A DNA stretch of 64,000 nucleotides from Brucella tritici (GCF_902825325.1 NZ_CADEAR010000003.1:62001-126000), one strand, 5' to 3'; positions 18,259 to 27,360 are shown, counted from the first letter of the stretch. The notes: generated from the letters alone by a model not told the origin. A program made the numbers and translations.

Positions 18259-18921
18259 TTATTTCTTTACCGCCATTGCTTCGCCGCGCGGGCGGGAGAC
18301 AGGCTTGCGGTTGCGGGCGTGCGGACGCACCAGACGCCATAAAAGCAGCGCGCTGACGATCCCGGCATAGATGACCGGTTCGGCGGGCCAGCTTTTCACC
18401 GACATGATGAAATGGATGGCGCCCCCTGCGATGGCGACATAGACCAGCTTGTGCAGGCTGTTCCAGCGGCGGCCGAGTTTGCGGATCGACCAATTGTTGG
18501 AGGTGAGCGCCAGCGGCACCAGCAGGACCAGACTGATCATGCCGATGGTGATGAAAGGCCGCCGCACGATATCGGTGACGATGGCGGAAATGTTCAGGCC
18601 CTGATCCAGCACCATATAAGTGGCGAAGTGCATCAGCGCATAATAAAAGGCGAGCAGGCCGAGCGCCCGACGGTAGCGCAGAAAAGCCATGCCGGTCAGG
18701 TCGCGGATCGGCGTTACCATGAGGGTCAGAATCAGAAAGCGCAGAGCCCAAAGGCCGAGCGTGTGTTCGAAAGTCTTGACAGGGTCGGCGCCAAGATTAC
18801 CGCTTGCACCCAGATAGAACGTCCAGACAGCCGGGACGAAACCGACCGCATAGAGCAGCCAGATTTTCCATTCGCCGGGACGAACTGTCTTCTTTTTACC
18901 TGTCTGGGTCGTCGCTGCCAT
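18259..18921 (-). CDS. msrQ: MsrQ haem-binding membrane subunit of the MsrPQ methionine sulfoxide reductase
   Basis: MsrQ (YedZ) passes electrons from the quinone pool or flavin to MsrP for repair of oxidised periplasmic proteins. The 220-residue protein has about six transmembrane helices with His residues suited to haem ligation in YYALMHFATYMVLD, RRWNSLHKLVYVAI and AIHFIMSVKSWPAEP. Its ATG lies one base after the msrP stop, so the pair is translationally coupled. Basic C-terminal tail (RPHARNRKPVSRPRGE). Confidence 0.92.
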   Translation of the reverse strand: MAATTQTGKKKTVRPGEWKIWLLYAVGFVPAVWTFYLGASGNLGADPVKTFEHTLGLWALRFLILTLMVTPIRDLTGMAFLRYRRALGLLAFYYALMHFATYMVLDQGLNISAIVTDIVRRPFITIGMISLVLLVPLALTSNNWSIRKLGRRWNSLHKLVYVAIAGGAIHFIMSVKSWPAEPVIYAGIVSALLLWRLVRPHARNRKPVSRPRGEAMAVKK

Positions 18922-18922
18922 G

Positions 18923-19888
18923 TCAGTAATTCACCTTCAGGTCCATGCCCGCATAAAGTGATGCAACTTCCTCGCCATAACCGTTGAACGGCAATGTGGG
19001 GCGGCGGCCCGAACCCAAAAAGCCGCCTTCGCCGATACGCCGTTCGGTTGCCTGGCTCCAGCGCGGGTGATCGACCTCCGGATTTACATTGGCGTAGAAG
19101 CCGTATTCGTTGGCCGCCTGCTGTTGCCACGAGGTTGGCGGCTGCTTTTCGACAAAACTGATCTTCGTGATCGCCTTGATCCCCTTGAAGCCGTATTTCC
19201 AGGGCACCACGAGCCGGATCGGCGCGCCGTTCGCATTGGGCAATGTCTCGCCGTAAAGGCCGACCGAAAGGATGGTCAGCGGATGATTGGCCTCATCGAG
19301 ACGCAGGCCCTCGATATAGGGCCAGTCGAGAACCTGAAAGAGTCCGGTCTGGCCCGGCATTTCTTCCGGTCGCACGACGCCGGTAAAGGCGATATATTTG
19401 GCGGAACCAAGCGGCTCCACCTGCGACAGAAGGCTTGCGAGCGGAAATCCGATCCACGGAATGACCATCGACCATGCCTCGACGCAGCGCATCCGATAGA
19501 TGCGCTCTTCAAGCGGCATCTTTGCAATCAGGTCCTGAATGTCGAATTCCTTCGGCTGTTTCACGAGACCATCGACGGTGAGCTTCCACGGCAGCGGTTT
19601 GTAGTTGCCGGAATTGGCGGAAGGGTCGCTCTTGTCCGTGCCGAACTCGTAGAAATTATTATAGGTCGTGACAGCATCCTGAGGCGTCAGCTTTTCATCG
19701 ACCTTGTAGGCGGAAGCCTTTGCCTTGAGCGGTTCGGCAAAAGCCGATGATGCGACACCGGCAGCAGCCAGAGCACCGGCGCCGACCATGAAAGAGCGGC
19801 GGTTCAGGTAGAGGCTTTTGGGCGTCACCGCATCGTAAGTGAGACGGGCGGATGAAAAACGTCCCGGTTTGAAGCTGCTCATGGTCAT
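18923..19888 (-). CDS. msrP: MsrP molybdopterin-dependent periplasmic methionine sulfoxide reductase
   Basis: MsrP (YedY) reduces protein-bound methionine sulfoxide in the periplasm. The 321-residue protein has a twin-arginine signal ([20 protein letters not shown]), the Mo-ligand Cys in [15 protein letters not shown] (about residue 134), and the C-terminal [18 protein letters not shown]. The frame is open to a TTG at 19900, but the ATG at 19888 is preceded by a ggaag motif; a second ATG is at 19882. It is the first gene of msrPQ. Confidence 0.92.
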   Translation of the reverse strand: MTMSSFKPGRFSSARLTYDAVTPKSLYLNRRSFMVGAGALAAAGVASSAFAEPLKAKASAYKVDEKLTPQDAVTTYNNFYEFGTDKSDPSANSGNYKPLPWKLTVDGLVKQPKEFDIQDLIAKMPLEERIYRMRCVEAWSMVIPWIGFPLASLLSQVEPLGSAKYIAFTGVVRPEEMPGQTGLFQVLDWPYIEGLRLDEANHPLTILSVGLYGETLPNANGAPIRLVVPWKYGFKGIKAITKISFVEKQPPTSWQQQAANEYGFYANVNPEVDHPRWSQATERRIGEGGFLGSGRRPTLPFNGYGEEVASLYAGMDLKVNY

Positions 19889-20226
19889 TCCCACTTCCAA
19901 AACAATTGACCCTCAAGTTGCTGATACGATCCCACGTAAAGGCGTCAAAAGCATGGATAATTTGGGACCGAGCCGTTGTTCACGCATTGTTGAAGCCGCG
20001 TGAGAGCGTAACAGAATTGTAACACGATGTAACTTTTCGTGCATTCTGCCATATTCTCGCTAAAACTCTGCTGTTAACGGCATTACATTAGCGCATCCCG
20101 AAAGAGCCTGAAGCAATTTCGGACAGATGTGTCGGGTCATGTGATTATCGCCGGCAGGGGTGGGGACGCACCCGGGAAGAGCTGCCTTCAAACCTTCGTT
20201 AACGTCTCATTGGCTATGTTGAGATC
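19889..20226. other. Divergent intergenic region, msrP to alpha/beta hydrolase
   Basis: No gene seen. It must hold promoters for both divergent genes. A degenerate dispersed hairpin (gcgcatcccgaaagagcctg, ending at atttcggacagatgtg) lies at 20091-20130. An A/T-rich tract around 20000-20090 fits a promoter region, but no boxes are assigned. Confidence 0.5.
20091..20130. repeat. Degenerate dispersed hairpin (B module)
   Basis: gcgcatcccgaaa...tttcggacagatgtg; the ccgaaa/tttcgg pairing is kept while the outer arms have decayed. Confidence 0.6.
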
Positions 20227-21105
20227 ATGGTAAAGAAGATGTTTATTGCCGCTTTGGCGGCAGCTGCACTCACGGTGACGGCTGGCTCGGCTTTGGCCGA
20301 AGGACAGCCTGTTTCGACGAACGGTCAGGGCAAGGCTCTGAACGCTATTGCCGCATCGATGAAAGAAGAGCAGGGCGCTCCCAAGCTCGGTGAAGGCGTT
20401 ACAATGCGCGAGAAGAAGATGGATACGGAAACAACCCCGGAGCAGAATTTTTCGCGCAGCAAGCAGTTTATCCACCGCTTCTACAAGCCGGAAAATGCTT
20501 CGAATGAACTGGTAATCCTGCTGCACGGTTCGGGCGGCAATGAAACCAGCCTTGTGCCGCTGGCTTCCAAGATATGGCCGCGCGCCACGCTGCTCGGCAT
20601 TCGCGGTCGCGTGATGCAGGACGGCGGCACGCGCTGGTACAAGCGCATCTCGCCGGTCAAGTTCGACCAGAAGGACGTGAAGCTCGAAGCCAATGCCTTC
20701 GTGACCTTCCTGACCCGTCTGGCCGATGACAAGGACCTCGACCTTACCCATGCAACTTTCGTGGGCTATTCGAACGGCGCCAATCTTCTGGCGGCGACCA
20801 TGATGCTGCATCCCGATCTGGTGAAGCGCGCGGTTCTGATGCGTTCGATGCCGGTTCTGGACAATGCCCCTGTCGCCAATCTGAGCAAGGCGCGCGTTCT
20901 GACCATTACGGGTGAGGAAGACAAGCTTTACTCACCGTTTGCCCCAGCGCTTTCCGCACTTCTGCGCTCCGGTGGCGCCCGCGTGGATGCCCGCACAATC
21001 GATGCGGATCATATGCTGGGTGAAAAGGATATAGCCGCCATCAGCCAATGGGTGGCATCGCTCGGACCGGACGGTGCGCCTGCGGTTGCACGACGCGGTC
21101 AGTAA
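20227..21105 (+). CDS. Secreted alpha/beta hydrolase (carboxylesterase/phospholipase type)
   Basis: A 292-residue protein with signal peptide MVKKMFIAALAAAALTVTAG and cleavage near ALAEG. The fold signatures are LVILLHGSGGNETSL (oxyanion-hole region), nucleophile Ser182 in VGYSNGANL, Asp232 in TGEEDKLY and His262 in DADHML. It resembles the YpfH/phospholipase-carboxylesterase group, with a low-complexity linker between the signal peptide and the catalytic domain. It should act in the periplasm on small esters; natural substrate unknown. A hairpin terminator follows. Confidence 0.82.
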   Translation: MVKKMFIAALAAAALTVTAGSALAEGQPVSTNGQGKALNAIAASMKEEQGAPKLGEGVTMREKKMDTETTPEQNFSRSKQFIHRFYKPENASNELVILLHGSGGNETSLVPLASKIWPRATLLGIRGRVMQDGGTRWYKRISPVKFDQKDVKLEANAFVTFLTRLADDKDLDLTHATFVGYSNGANLLAATMMLHPDLVKRAVLMRSMPVLDNAPVANLSKARVLTITGEEDKLYSPFAPALSALLRSGGARVDARTIDADHMLGEKDIAAISQWVASLGPDGAPAVARRGQ

Positions 21106-21127
21106 TACTCTAGCGTCAACCTGGATG

Positions 21128-21159
21128 AAGCCCGGTCAGTCTGCCTGATCGGGCTTTGC
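21128..21159. terminator. Terminator between convergent hydrolase and DUF1287 genes
   Basis: aagcccggtcag / ctgatcgggctt (one G-U pair) with a 5-base loop, then ttgcttcat on the plus strand; the mirror order also suits the minus-strand gene that ends at 21161. Confidence 0.7.
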
Positions 21160-21160
21160 T

Positions 21161-21793
21161 TCATGCATTCGGGCGATAGCGAAAGTGGCCGGTAATGGGG
21201 AACTCAAACAGCCGGTCTTCAATCCGGGTTCCTGCACCAATATTGTGAACAACCAAAGGACGTGTGCCCTCGGCATTATAGCGCTGTGTAACGATGGCTA
21301 TATGCGGCAGGTTTCCCGGAAGCATCTGTGCGACGAGGTCGCCCGGACGATAATCCTGTGCGGCTTTTGTAACCGGTAAAGCCGCATTGGTCCTGTTGAA
21401 AAACACGGCAAGGTTCGGCACGCGACGGTGGTCAATATTCGGGTCGGGGCGCTTCAGGCCCCAGTTTCTCGGATATTGCGTGAAAGCTTTCCGCATATCG
21501 TTATGGACCAGGGCCTGCAGGTCTGCGTTCAAGGCCTGTCGATAGGCGCGGATGATGACATCCGTACAGACGCCTCGATCGAGAGGAACGTCCCCGCCGG
21601 GATATTTCAACTGCGTATAGGCGGGGTCATAGCGAACTGTCGTCCCCACCTGGCTTTCCGCCGCTGCAATCAGCTTTTGCGCCCATGGTTCGACCTCAGC
21701 CGCAGGGGCGGTTGCGAAAGTCTTTTCAACGAGCAGGGTGGTCGAAAAGACCGCCGATACTCCGCCGAGAACAATAGAACGACGTGAAAGCAT
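21161..21793 (-). CDS. DUF1287 exported protein (NlpC/P60-like)
   Basis: The 210-residue protein begins MLSRRSIVLGGVSAVFSTTL, a Tat-like signal, and has the DUF1287 motifs DRGVCTDVIIRAYRQALN (likely active-site Cys), YRPGDLVAQMLPG, LPHIAIVTQRYN (likely His) and PLVVHNIGAG. The arrangement of Cys and His suggests a papain-like NlpC/P60 relative, possibly acting on cell-wall peptides; this is inferred from motif layout only. Monocistronic and divergent from the small membrane protein at 21910. Confidence 0.8.
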   Translation of the reverse strand: MLSRRSIVLGGVSAVFSTTLLVEKTFATAPAAEVEPWAQKLIAAAESQVGTTVRYDPAYTQLKYPGGDVPLDRGVCTDVIIRAYRQALNADLQALVHNDMRKAFTQYPRNWGLKRPDPNIDHRRVPNLAVFFNRTNAALPVTKAAQDYRPGDLVAQMLPGNLPHIAIVTQRYNAEGTRPLVVHNIGAGTRIEDRLFEFPITGHFRYRPNA

Positions 21794-21909
21794 ACTGAAA
21801 TTCTCTTCCTCCTGTATGAACAGGATAAAACCGCTGCAGATTGATTGCGATTGTTGGTCCGGTGCCGGTGTGATCTATTGGCTATTCTAGATTTAAATAA
21901 GGAAATCGT

Positions 21910-22302
21910 ATGATTCGAAGAAGTTCTAAAGGTTCTTCTGTCCTGATGGCCGTCATCGGCGCAGCTCTCGTGGCAGGCGGATTTTATTATCAGGCAAGCG
22001 GCTCGTCTGTTTCCAGTGCCGATCAACAGCGCTGCGAACAAATCATCCAGAATATTTATGGTGACAATGCCGATGCCAAATCGTCGTTGCTGCCGAAATG
22101 CAACGAGCCGGGAATGGTCGCGATGATGGATGCGAAGGCCGGTGGCTCTGGCGCATCGGAAGCTGCCGCAGCCATTGCCTCCGCCAATCAGACCGACCTT
22201 GCGTCGAATGCTTTGGGTTATGGGGTGATGGGCGTCGGCGTGGCGCTGGTGATCTCTGGTCTTTTCGGCGTGGCTCGCGCCAAACGAAACGATCAGGTCT
22301 GA
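21910..22302 (+). CDS. Small two-helix membrane protein, unknown function
   Basis: A 130-residue protein with an N-terminal helix (VLMAVIGAALVAGGFYYQAS), a central loop of about 75 residues with two cysteines (QQRCEQIIQNIYG and LLPKCNEPGM) that could form a disulfide, and a C-terminal helix (LGYGVMGVGVALVISGLFGV) ending in a short basic tail. The loop probably faces the periplasm. I do not recognise the family. It is preceded by an A/T-rich promoter-like stretch and a weak aaggaaatcgt binding site. Confidence 0.65.
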   Translation: MIRRSSKGSSVLMAVIGAALVAGGFYYQASGSSVSSADQQRCEQIIQNIYGDNADAKSSLLPKCNEPGMVAMMDAKAGGSGASEAAAAIASANQTDLASNALGYGVMGVGVALVISGLFGVARAKRNDQV

Positions 22303-22393
22303 GTATCTGCAAGCAGTCCACTTGTGTGGATGAAACGGGGAATCAATCCATTGGACTGTTTCCCCTCCGCGGCTGCGGTTTCTGTTCAGGGTT

Positions 22394-22495
22394 TAGAGCG
22401 CGTTTCGATCTGATTCAATCAGATCGGCGCTCTAATCATTTGTTTTTACGCGCACCTTTCCGAAAACCGTTTCACACTTTTCGGGATGCGCTCTA
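22394..22495. repeat. Complete two-module dispersed repeat
   Basis: Best-preserved copy. Module A 22394-22433: tagagcg...cgctcta enclosing gatctgattcaatcagatc with a GATTC (GANTC) site. Linker catttgtttttacgcgcacc. Module B: ccgaaaaccgtttcacactt ttcgggatgcgctcta. Its right end supplies the TAG stop of the WD40 gene. Confidence 0.9.
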
Positions 22496-23467
22496 ATCCG
22501 CTATCGAAACCACACCGCAATCCCCGGCCTCCGAGCCGAAGACGAGGCGGTGGCCCTGTTCATCCCAGCCCATGCTGGTGATTGCGCCCTTGCCGGGGCG
22601 GCGCAACAGAACTTCCTTGCTGTCGGCGAAACGCGCGACCAGGATCATGCCGTCATTATAGCCGATGGCCGCAATATCTTCGACCGGATGGCAGGCAACC
22701 GATGTCACCATGCTGTCGCCACGAAGGCCGAGTTCCAGAGGAGCCTTGCCCATCGGGCCGTCCTTGCCCGCAAAAGGCCAGACGATTGCTGCCGGGGCGC
22801 CTGAAGTGGCAAGCCACTTGGCCTTGGCGCTCCACGACCAATCCTTCACCTTCGCCGGATAGCCGGTCATGCGCATGTGCTTCGTATCTTCGAGGCGCCA
22901 GCCATGCAGGGCATTTTCCTGCATCGAGGTGATGAGGAATCGGCCGTCCGGCGAGAAGATCACGCCGATATGTGCGCCCTTCCATTCCAGTTCAACGGGT
23001 TTTGCCGCCGTTCCGGTCCAGATCAGGGTTGCGCCATTATAGCGGGCAATTGCCAGCCGCTGGCCCTTTGGCGCAAAGGCTATGCCTTCAACGCTGCGTT
23101 CCTGCGCAAATTCCTGCACCTTGCCGTCGGATGTGCGCACCCAGGCAGTGCGCCCAGACGCAAAGCCGACAGTTCCGCCGGGGCCTGCTGCCACGGCGGT
23201 CATCCATTTGCGCGGTATCTTCGCAAGTTCGGTTACCGTCCCATCGGCGTCGGTACGGCACACGCGACCGTCTTCGCCGCCAGTGATGAGCGACTTTCCG
23301 TCAACGGAAACGGTCGCGCTCAACAGGCCGTCATGGACTGCCGAGGTCTTGGTTCCGTTGTTGAGCTGATGGATCGAGCCATCGGCCATTGCGAAGAAGG
23401 GAATGCCGCTGATAAAGCGCGCATAAAGACAATGACCTTCAAGGTCGAGCGGAGCTACTGTAGGCAT
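22493..23467 (-). CDS. WD40-repeat beta-propeller protein
   Basis: A 324-residue protein made of degenerate WD40 blades of about 40 residues (SVDGKSLITGGEDGRVCRTD, PDGRFLITSMQENALHGWRL and WDEQGHRLVFGSEAGD among them). No signal peptide or enzyme motif; likely a cytoplasmic scaffold. It follows the COG0523 GTPase gene by 114 bases on the same strand, with a repeat element between, and may be part of the same zinc-related unit. Its TAG stop belongs to the dispersed repeat at 22394-22495. Confidence 0.8.
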   Translation of the reverse strand: MPTVAPLDLEGHCLYARFISGIPFFAMADGSIHQLNNGTKTSAVHDGLLSATVSVDGKSLITGGEDGRVCRTDADGTVTELAKIPRKWMTAVAAGPGGTVGFASGRTAWVRTSDGKVQEFAQERSVEGIAFAPKGQRLAIARYNGATLIWTGTAAKPVELEWKGAHIGVIFSPDGRFLITSMQENALHGWRLEDTKHMRMTGYPAKVKDWSWSAKAKWLATSGAPAAIVWPFAGKDGPMGKAPLELGLRGDSMVTSVACHPVEDIAAIGYNDGMILVARFADSKEVLLRRPGKGAITSMGWDEQGHRLVFGSEAGDCGVVSIAD

Positions 23468-23490
23468 CGGCTTCCGGTATTGTTCATTGA

Positions 23491-23580
23491 TGAGAGCATT
23501 TCCAGCAGAAGCGGTTTTGCCGGAAATGCATAGAAATAGGCAGCAAAGCGGTTTCCCGGTTCGATTGGAACCGGAAGCAC
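23491..23580. repeat. Dispersed repeat between WD40 and COG0523 genes
   Basis: Module B-like gagcatttccagcagaagcg...ttgccggaaatgc, then a hairpin ccggttc/gaaccgg at about 23557-23575. A diverged member of the same family. Confidence 0.65.
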
Positions 23581-23581
23581 T

Positions 23582-24763
23582 TTATCGGGCCTGACTGTTT
23601 TCGAAACCGGCCTTCAGGGCAGCGGGGTCAAGCTCGCGTCCGATGAAGACGAGGCGGCTTTCACGCTTTTCGTCTTCCTTCCAGGCGCGCTGGTGGTCGC
23701 CCTCGATAATCATGTGCACGCCCTGCACCACATAGCGATCCGGATCGTCCTTGAAAGCGATGATGCCCTTGAGGCGCAGAATGTTCGGTCCCTGCGTCTG
23801 GGTGATGTTCTGAATCCACGGGAAGAATTTCGCCGGGTCGATTTCACCAGCCCTGAGCGACACCGACTTCACCGTCACATCATGGATCGGCGAGGCGTGA
23901 TCATGGTGATGGTCATGATCGCAGTCGGGACCGCACACATGGTCATGGTCGTGATGGTGGTCATGATGATCGTGATCATGCGCATGATGATGGTGTCCAT
24001 GGTCGTGACCATGATGGTCATGATTGTGGTCGCAATCCGGTCCGCATACGTGATCGGGATGGTCATGGTCGAGGAAGTGCGGATCGTTGTCCAGAACACG
24101 CTTCAGGTCGAATGCGCCGCGATCCAGTACGCGGTCGAGCGGGATGGAAGCGCGCTCGGTGCGATGGATGATGGCATGCGGGTTGATGACGCGCACGGTG
24201 GCCTCGATGGCCGCCAGTTCCTGCGGCGTCACGAGGTCGGTCTTGTTGATGAGCACTACATCGGCAAAGGCGATCTGGTCTTCCGCCTCGCGGCTGTCCT
24301 TCAGGCGCAGCGGCAGGTGCTTGGCATCCACGAGGGCGACAACGGCATCAAGGCCGGTCTTGGCGCGCACGTCGTCATCCATGAAGAAGGTCTGCGCAAC
24401 CGGAACCGGATCGGCAAGGCCGGTGGTTTCCACGACGATGGCGTCGAAACGACCCGGACGGCGCATCAGGCCTTCCACCACGCGGATCAGGTCGCCACGT
24501 ACGGTGCAGCAGATGCAGCCATTGTTCATTTCGTAGATTTCTTCGTCCGACTCGACGATCAGGTCGTTGTCGATACCAATCTCGCCGAACTCGTTGACGA
24601 TGACAGCATAACGCTTGCCGTGATTTTCGGTCAGGATACGGTTGAGAAGAGTGGTCTTACCCGAACCCAGATAACCGGTCAGAACGGTCACGGGAATGCG
24701 GCCAGCTTCAGTGGTCGTCTCGGTTGCAGACGGAGCTTCGGTTTGGGCTTCAGCCTGGCTCAT
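23582..24763 (-). CDS. COG0523 (CobW/ZNG1-type) GTPase, putative zinc metallochaperone
   Basis: The 393-residue protein has the P-loop GYLGSGKTT (30-38), the metal-binding [10 protein letters not shown] (Cys83-x-Cys85-Cys86), NKTD specificity motif and a CobW C-terminal domain. A His/Asp-rich linker at about 229-292 contains two copies of [10 protein letters not shown]. These features fit a zinc-handling COG0523 protein (YciC/ZNG1-like) rather than cobalamin CobW; no cobalamin genes adjoin it. A Zur-box-like palindrome lies 139 bases upstream. The ATG at 24763 is used; the open frame up to 24865 lacks similarity. Confidence 0.85.
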   Translation of the reverse strand: MSQAEAQTEAPSATETTTEAGRIPVTVLTGYLGSGKTTLLNRILTENHGKRYAVIVNEFGEIGIDNDLIVESDEEIYEMNNGCICCTVRGDLIRVVEGLMRRPGRFDAIVVETTGLADPVPVAQTFFMDDDVRAKTGLDAVVALVDAKHLPLRLKDSREAEDQIAFADVVLINKTDLVTPQELAAIEATVRVINPHAIIHRTERASIPLDRVLDRGAFDLKRVLDNDPHFLDHDHPDHVCGPDCDHNHDHHGHDHGHHHHAHDHDHHDHHHDHDHVCGPDCDHDHHHDHASPIHDVTVKSVSLRAGEIDPAKFFPWIQNITQTQGPNILRLKGIIAFKDDPDRYVVQGVHMIIEGDHQRAWKEDEKRESRLVFIGRELDPAALKAGFENSQAR

Positions 24764-24901
24764 GGTTATGCCTCTTGAAGTTGTGGCCTTTTGAAAACGT
24801 GGCCCGAGGTGACCAGTGCGCGGCCAGCGCAAAGCGGCACAGCACCGAAACCCCGGATAGGACAATTCATATAAGGGAAGGGCAGCGTGAATGCCATATG
24901 C

Positions 24902-24920
24902 AATGCTATAATATTACATT
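24902..24920. promoter_or_regulatory. Zur-box-like palindrome
   Basis: aatgctataatattacatt is an imperfect palindrome matching 17 of 19 positions of the core AATGTTATAATATAACATT of the known enterobacterial/alphaproteobacterial Zur box. It is between the HEAT-like gene end and the COG0523 gene start, reading toward the latter, and suggests zinc-repressed expression. Confidence 0.65.
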
Positions 24921-24927
24921 CGTTCAA

Positions 24928-26322
24928 TCACATCCCCATCAGGTCAGGCGATGGATTGGGGGCGATCTGGTCTTCGCTCTGCTTGATTGCATATGCCTGT
25001 TGGAAAATGCTGTCACGAAGGCTTCTGAACAAGTTATCATCAGGTTCGGCTAGAATTATATCGTTCAATGTTCCCATCCCTCCGTAGCAATTCAAGGCAC
25101 GCACAATGCCATGGAAGTCGGAGTTCCTAACCTCCTGTGCAGCTTTTTCGAGTTCTTCTGCCCATCCACGCAAATGGTGCGAACGCAGCAGTGCGACAAT
25201 CGCATCAATATCCAAGCAGAGTCGGTTCAGTTCGGGATCTAAGAGGTCATCCGTAGGAGGCTTCGATTTTGCGTCCATGGAATGTTTCGGGAATTTACGG
25301 ACAATGAATTCTGCGCGTTCACGGATTGCTGGAGAACGCTCTGAAAGATGCTCTTCGGCAAGCCTGGCGGCATTGGCAATTTGCTCAGGATTACGAATGA
25401 TCGCATCCAGGGCTACCTTCCGGACATGAGGCGAGGGATCGGACAAGCCGCGTCTGATGATTCTGTTTTTGTCTGTTTGTACGGTTAGTGGACGTTGTTG
25501 AAATGTCTTTATCCGCTTGCGTTCCCCCATCGATTTATCGATCCATTCGTAATCATATCCGAGGTGCCATTCTGCGTAGCCCTTAGTCAGGGTACGAAGC
25601 GCATAAGCTCGCACGGCAGGTTGTTTTGCCTCGAAGGCCAAGTATTCCAGAAATTCATCAAGACTATCGTTTCTGAGAGAAAAACTCAGCTCTCGCGAGA
25701 GCGCCCCTGTCAATCTTCGGGCGAAGCTGTCTGCCACCTGTGCGGCAACCTCCGGCCTGGAGATTGCCTCCACAAATATCCCGTAATCGCTCTTCCTCCA
25801 GCGACCCCAACTCCAAACTCTGCTGACAAGGGAAAGGTAAGCGGTAGCAATAACCTCGCTTGATGTTTTGGGAAATACGCGTTTGGCGCACTCGACAGCT
25901 GCCATGCGGACCGCTGGGACCCAATCATTCAGACGCCAGATGATCGCGGCAAACAGAAACGAATTTGGAATAGCATCGTCAATTCTATTCAGGGCAGCGG
26001 CGCGTTGATATCCATTCGAGTGAAACAGGAAAAGGTACTTTGCTTCGTCCGCGTCGCTTAGCCAATCATAATCAGGGATGAATGCCGATATGGGATATTT
26101 CAGAATTCTAGAGAGTGTGATCGATTGCTTGCTGAAATATAATGACGCTGTGTCGCGAATGTAGTTGCTGCCATCAATTGCGAATGCTGGGGGTAGCTCC
26201 GCCAGCATAGGCAGGAAAAATTTCATCTCGCTACGGATACTCTTGCCGGCTTTCAGTTTCTCGCCGACGCGCAGCAGCAGGCGTTTTAGCTCTGGTGGAA
26301 AAAATTGGTGGGTAGTGTGCAT
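24928..26322 (-). CDS. HEAT-like helical repeat protein with C-terminal GGMG(S/T)LND-type domain
   Basis: A 464-residue protein I cannot name. The middle (about 95-330) looks like paired alpha-helical repeats of HEAT type (WVPAVRMAAVECAKRVFPK, QPAVRAYALRTLTKGYAEW, SPHVRKVALDAIIRNPEQI). The last 100 residues (LLRSHHLRGWAEELEKAAQE, then RALNCYGGMGTLNDIILAE) resemble a small stand-alone domain, possibly DUF6966. Base composition is visibly richer in A and T than the neighbours, suggesting acquisition by transfer. It begins 41 bases after the creatininase gene on the same strand. Confidence 0.7.
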   Translation of the reverse strand: MHTTHQFFPPELKRLLLRVGEKLKAGKSIRSEMKFFLPMLAELPPAFAIDGSNYIRDTASLYFSKQSITLSRILKYPISAFIPDYDWLSDADEAKYLFLFHSNGYQRAAALNRIDDAIPNSFLFAAIIWRLNDWVPAVRMAAVECAKRVFPKTSSEVIATAYLSLVSRVWSWGRWRKSDYGIFVEAISRPEVAAQVADSFARRLTGALSRELSFSLRNDSLDEFLEYLAFEAKQPAVRAYALRTLTKGYAEWHLGYDYEWIDKSMGERKRIKTFQQRPLTVQTDKNRIIRRGLSDPSPHVRKVALDAIIRNPEQIANAARLAEEHLSERSPAIRERAEFIVRKFPKHSMDAKSKPPTDDLLDPELNRLCLDIDAIVALLRSHHLRGWAEELEKAAQEVRNSDFHGIVRALNCYGGMGTLNDIILAEPDDNLFRSLRDSIFQQAYAIKQSEDQIAPNPSPDLMGM

Positions 26323-26363
26323 GACGGAGAAATGGCCAATTTATTTGAATGACGAGAGTTTTT

Positions 26364-27128
26364 TCAAGTGACGCGGTCAGCAAATGCAAGATCAAACCTG
26401 TCCACATCGCGCAGCAAGTCAACGAAACCGGCAACCGCGTTGGCGATCAGTTTTTCACCAGCTTCAGCCGTCGCGGCAGCAGCGTTGCCTGCAACCCCTT
26501 CCGGGTTGAGATCGTGCATCTTCCAGCCGAAGGCATGAGGGCCATAGGCGCGCAGGAACTTGAATTCCTCAGCGTAGCGTGACTGGGCGTTGGAGAAATT
26601 ACGTGCCTTCGACATGTCCACCAGATCGGGGCGCAGCGCCAGCATCACCGATGTCTCGATGAAGCCGCCGTGAATATCGAGCGCTTTTTCCTCTCGCGTA
26701 ATCAGGCCTTCCGGCAGGCCGAAACGGGTCCAGCTCGTGGCAACCGCCAGCATGTCGAGCCGTGTGCGCAGTTCCGTTGCTACAATCGTCATCAGCGGCG
26801 AATTTCCGCCATGCGCGTTCAGCATGACCAGTTTGCGAATGCCGCCCGCATGAAGGTTCTCGCCAATGCCGATCCACTGGTTCACGGCCTCGGCGAAGGC
26901 GAGGCTCTGCGTTCCTTCCGTATCCATGTGCTCGATGGAATAGCCGACCGGCTGGGCGGGCAGAAAATTGACATTCAGCTCGGCAGGCAGCGCATCGCTG
27001 ACGCGCGCGACAATGCCTTCGGCGATAATCGTATCCGTTTCAAATGGCAGGTGAGGCCCATGCTGTTCGTGAGCGCCAAGGGGCAGAACGACAATCATGT
27101 CGCTGTTTTGATCGCGCAGATCGGTCAT
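26364..27128 (-). CDS. Creatininase family protein (creatinine amidohydrolase-like)
   Basis: The 254-residue protein has the metal-binding pattern of the family: LGAHEQHGPHLPFETDT near residue 17 (Glu, His, Asp ligands), MLNAHGGNSPL and DIHGGFIETS (His and Glu ligands). Members include creatininase and enzymes opening cyclic amides in riboflavin/F420 or mycofactocin pathways; none of those pathways is visible here, so the substrate stays open. It is divergent from a MarR gene, with a short palindrome and a dispersed repeat between them. Confidence 0.82.
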   Translation of the reverse strand: MTDLRDQNSDMIVVLPLGAHEQHGPHLPFETDTIIAEGIVARVSDALPAELNVNFLPAQPVGYSIEHMDTEGTQSLAFAEAVNQWIGIGENLHAGGIRKLVMLNAHGGNSPLMTIVATELRTRLDMLAVATSWTRFGLPEGLITREEKALDIHGGFIETSVMLALRPDLVDMSKARNFSNAQSRYAEEFKFLRAYGPHAFGWKMHDLNPEGVAGNAAAATAEAGEKLIANAVAGFVDLLRDVDRFDLAFADRVT

Positions 27129-27166
27129 GTTTTCCTCGCTTTATTCTTTTCTTTGAGCCTGAGACC

Positions 27167-27180
27167 CTAACGCTCGTTAG
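27167..27180. promoter_or_regulatory. 14-base palindrome in the creatininase/MarR divergent region
   Basis: ctaacg ct cgttag forms 6-bp arms around two bases, 39 bases upstream of the creatininase start. A possible binding site for the adjacent MarR protein; inference from position only. Confidence 0.3.
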
Positions 27181-27286
27181 CCATGACAGCAACCGGGCCT
27201 TGTTGTTTCATAAGTCGGACAATATTTTACGATATATGGATGAATGGGACTATCGATCAGGCGACAGGAAATAGTTTATTTTGAAC

Positions 27287-27335
27287 AGCGCATCTCGTCC
27301 GAAAACTGTTTCACACTTTTCGGGGATGCACTCTA
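27287..27335. repeat. Dispersed hairpin repeat (B module) before the MarR gene
   Basis: agcgcatctcgtccgaaaac then tgtttcacacttttcgggga and tgcactcta; gcgcatc/gatgc and ccgaaaa/ttttcgg pair. It ends 25 bases before the MarR start. Confidence 0.85.
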
Positions 27336-27360
27336 AGTCAAAAGCAAGGGCGAGGTGGCG

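Noticed and set aside
23693..24778. 361-residue plus-strand ORF opposite the COG0523 gene
   Set aside because: Its Met/Val-rich run (the His-rich linker read backwards) looks like membrane protein but is only the complement of His/Asp codons.
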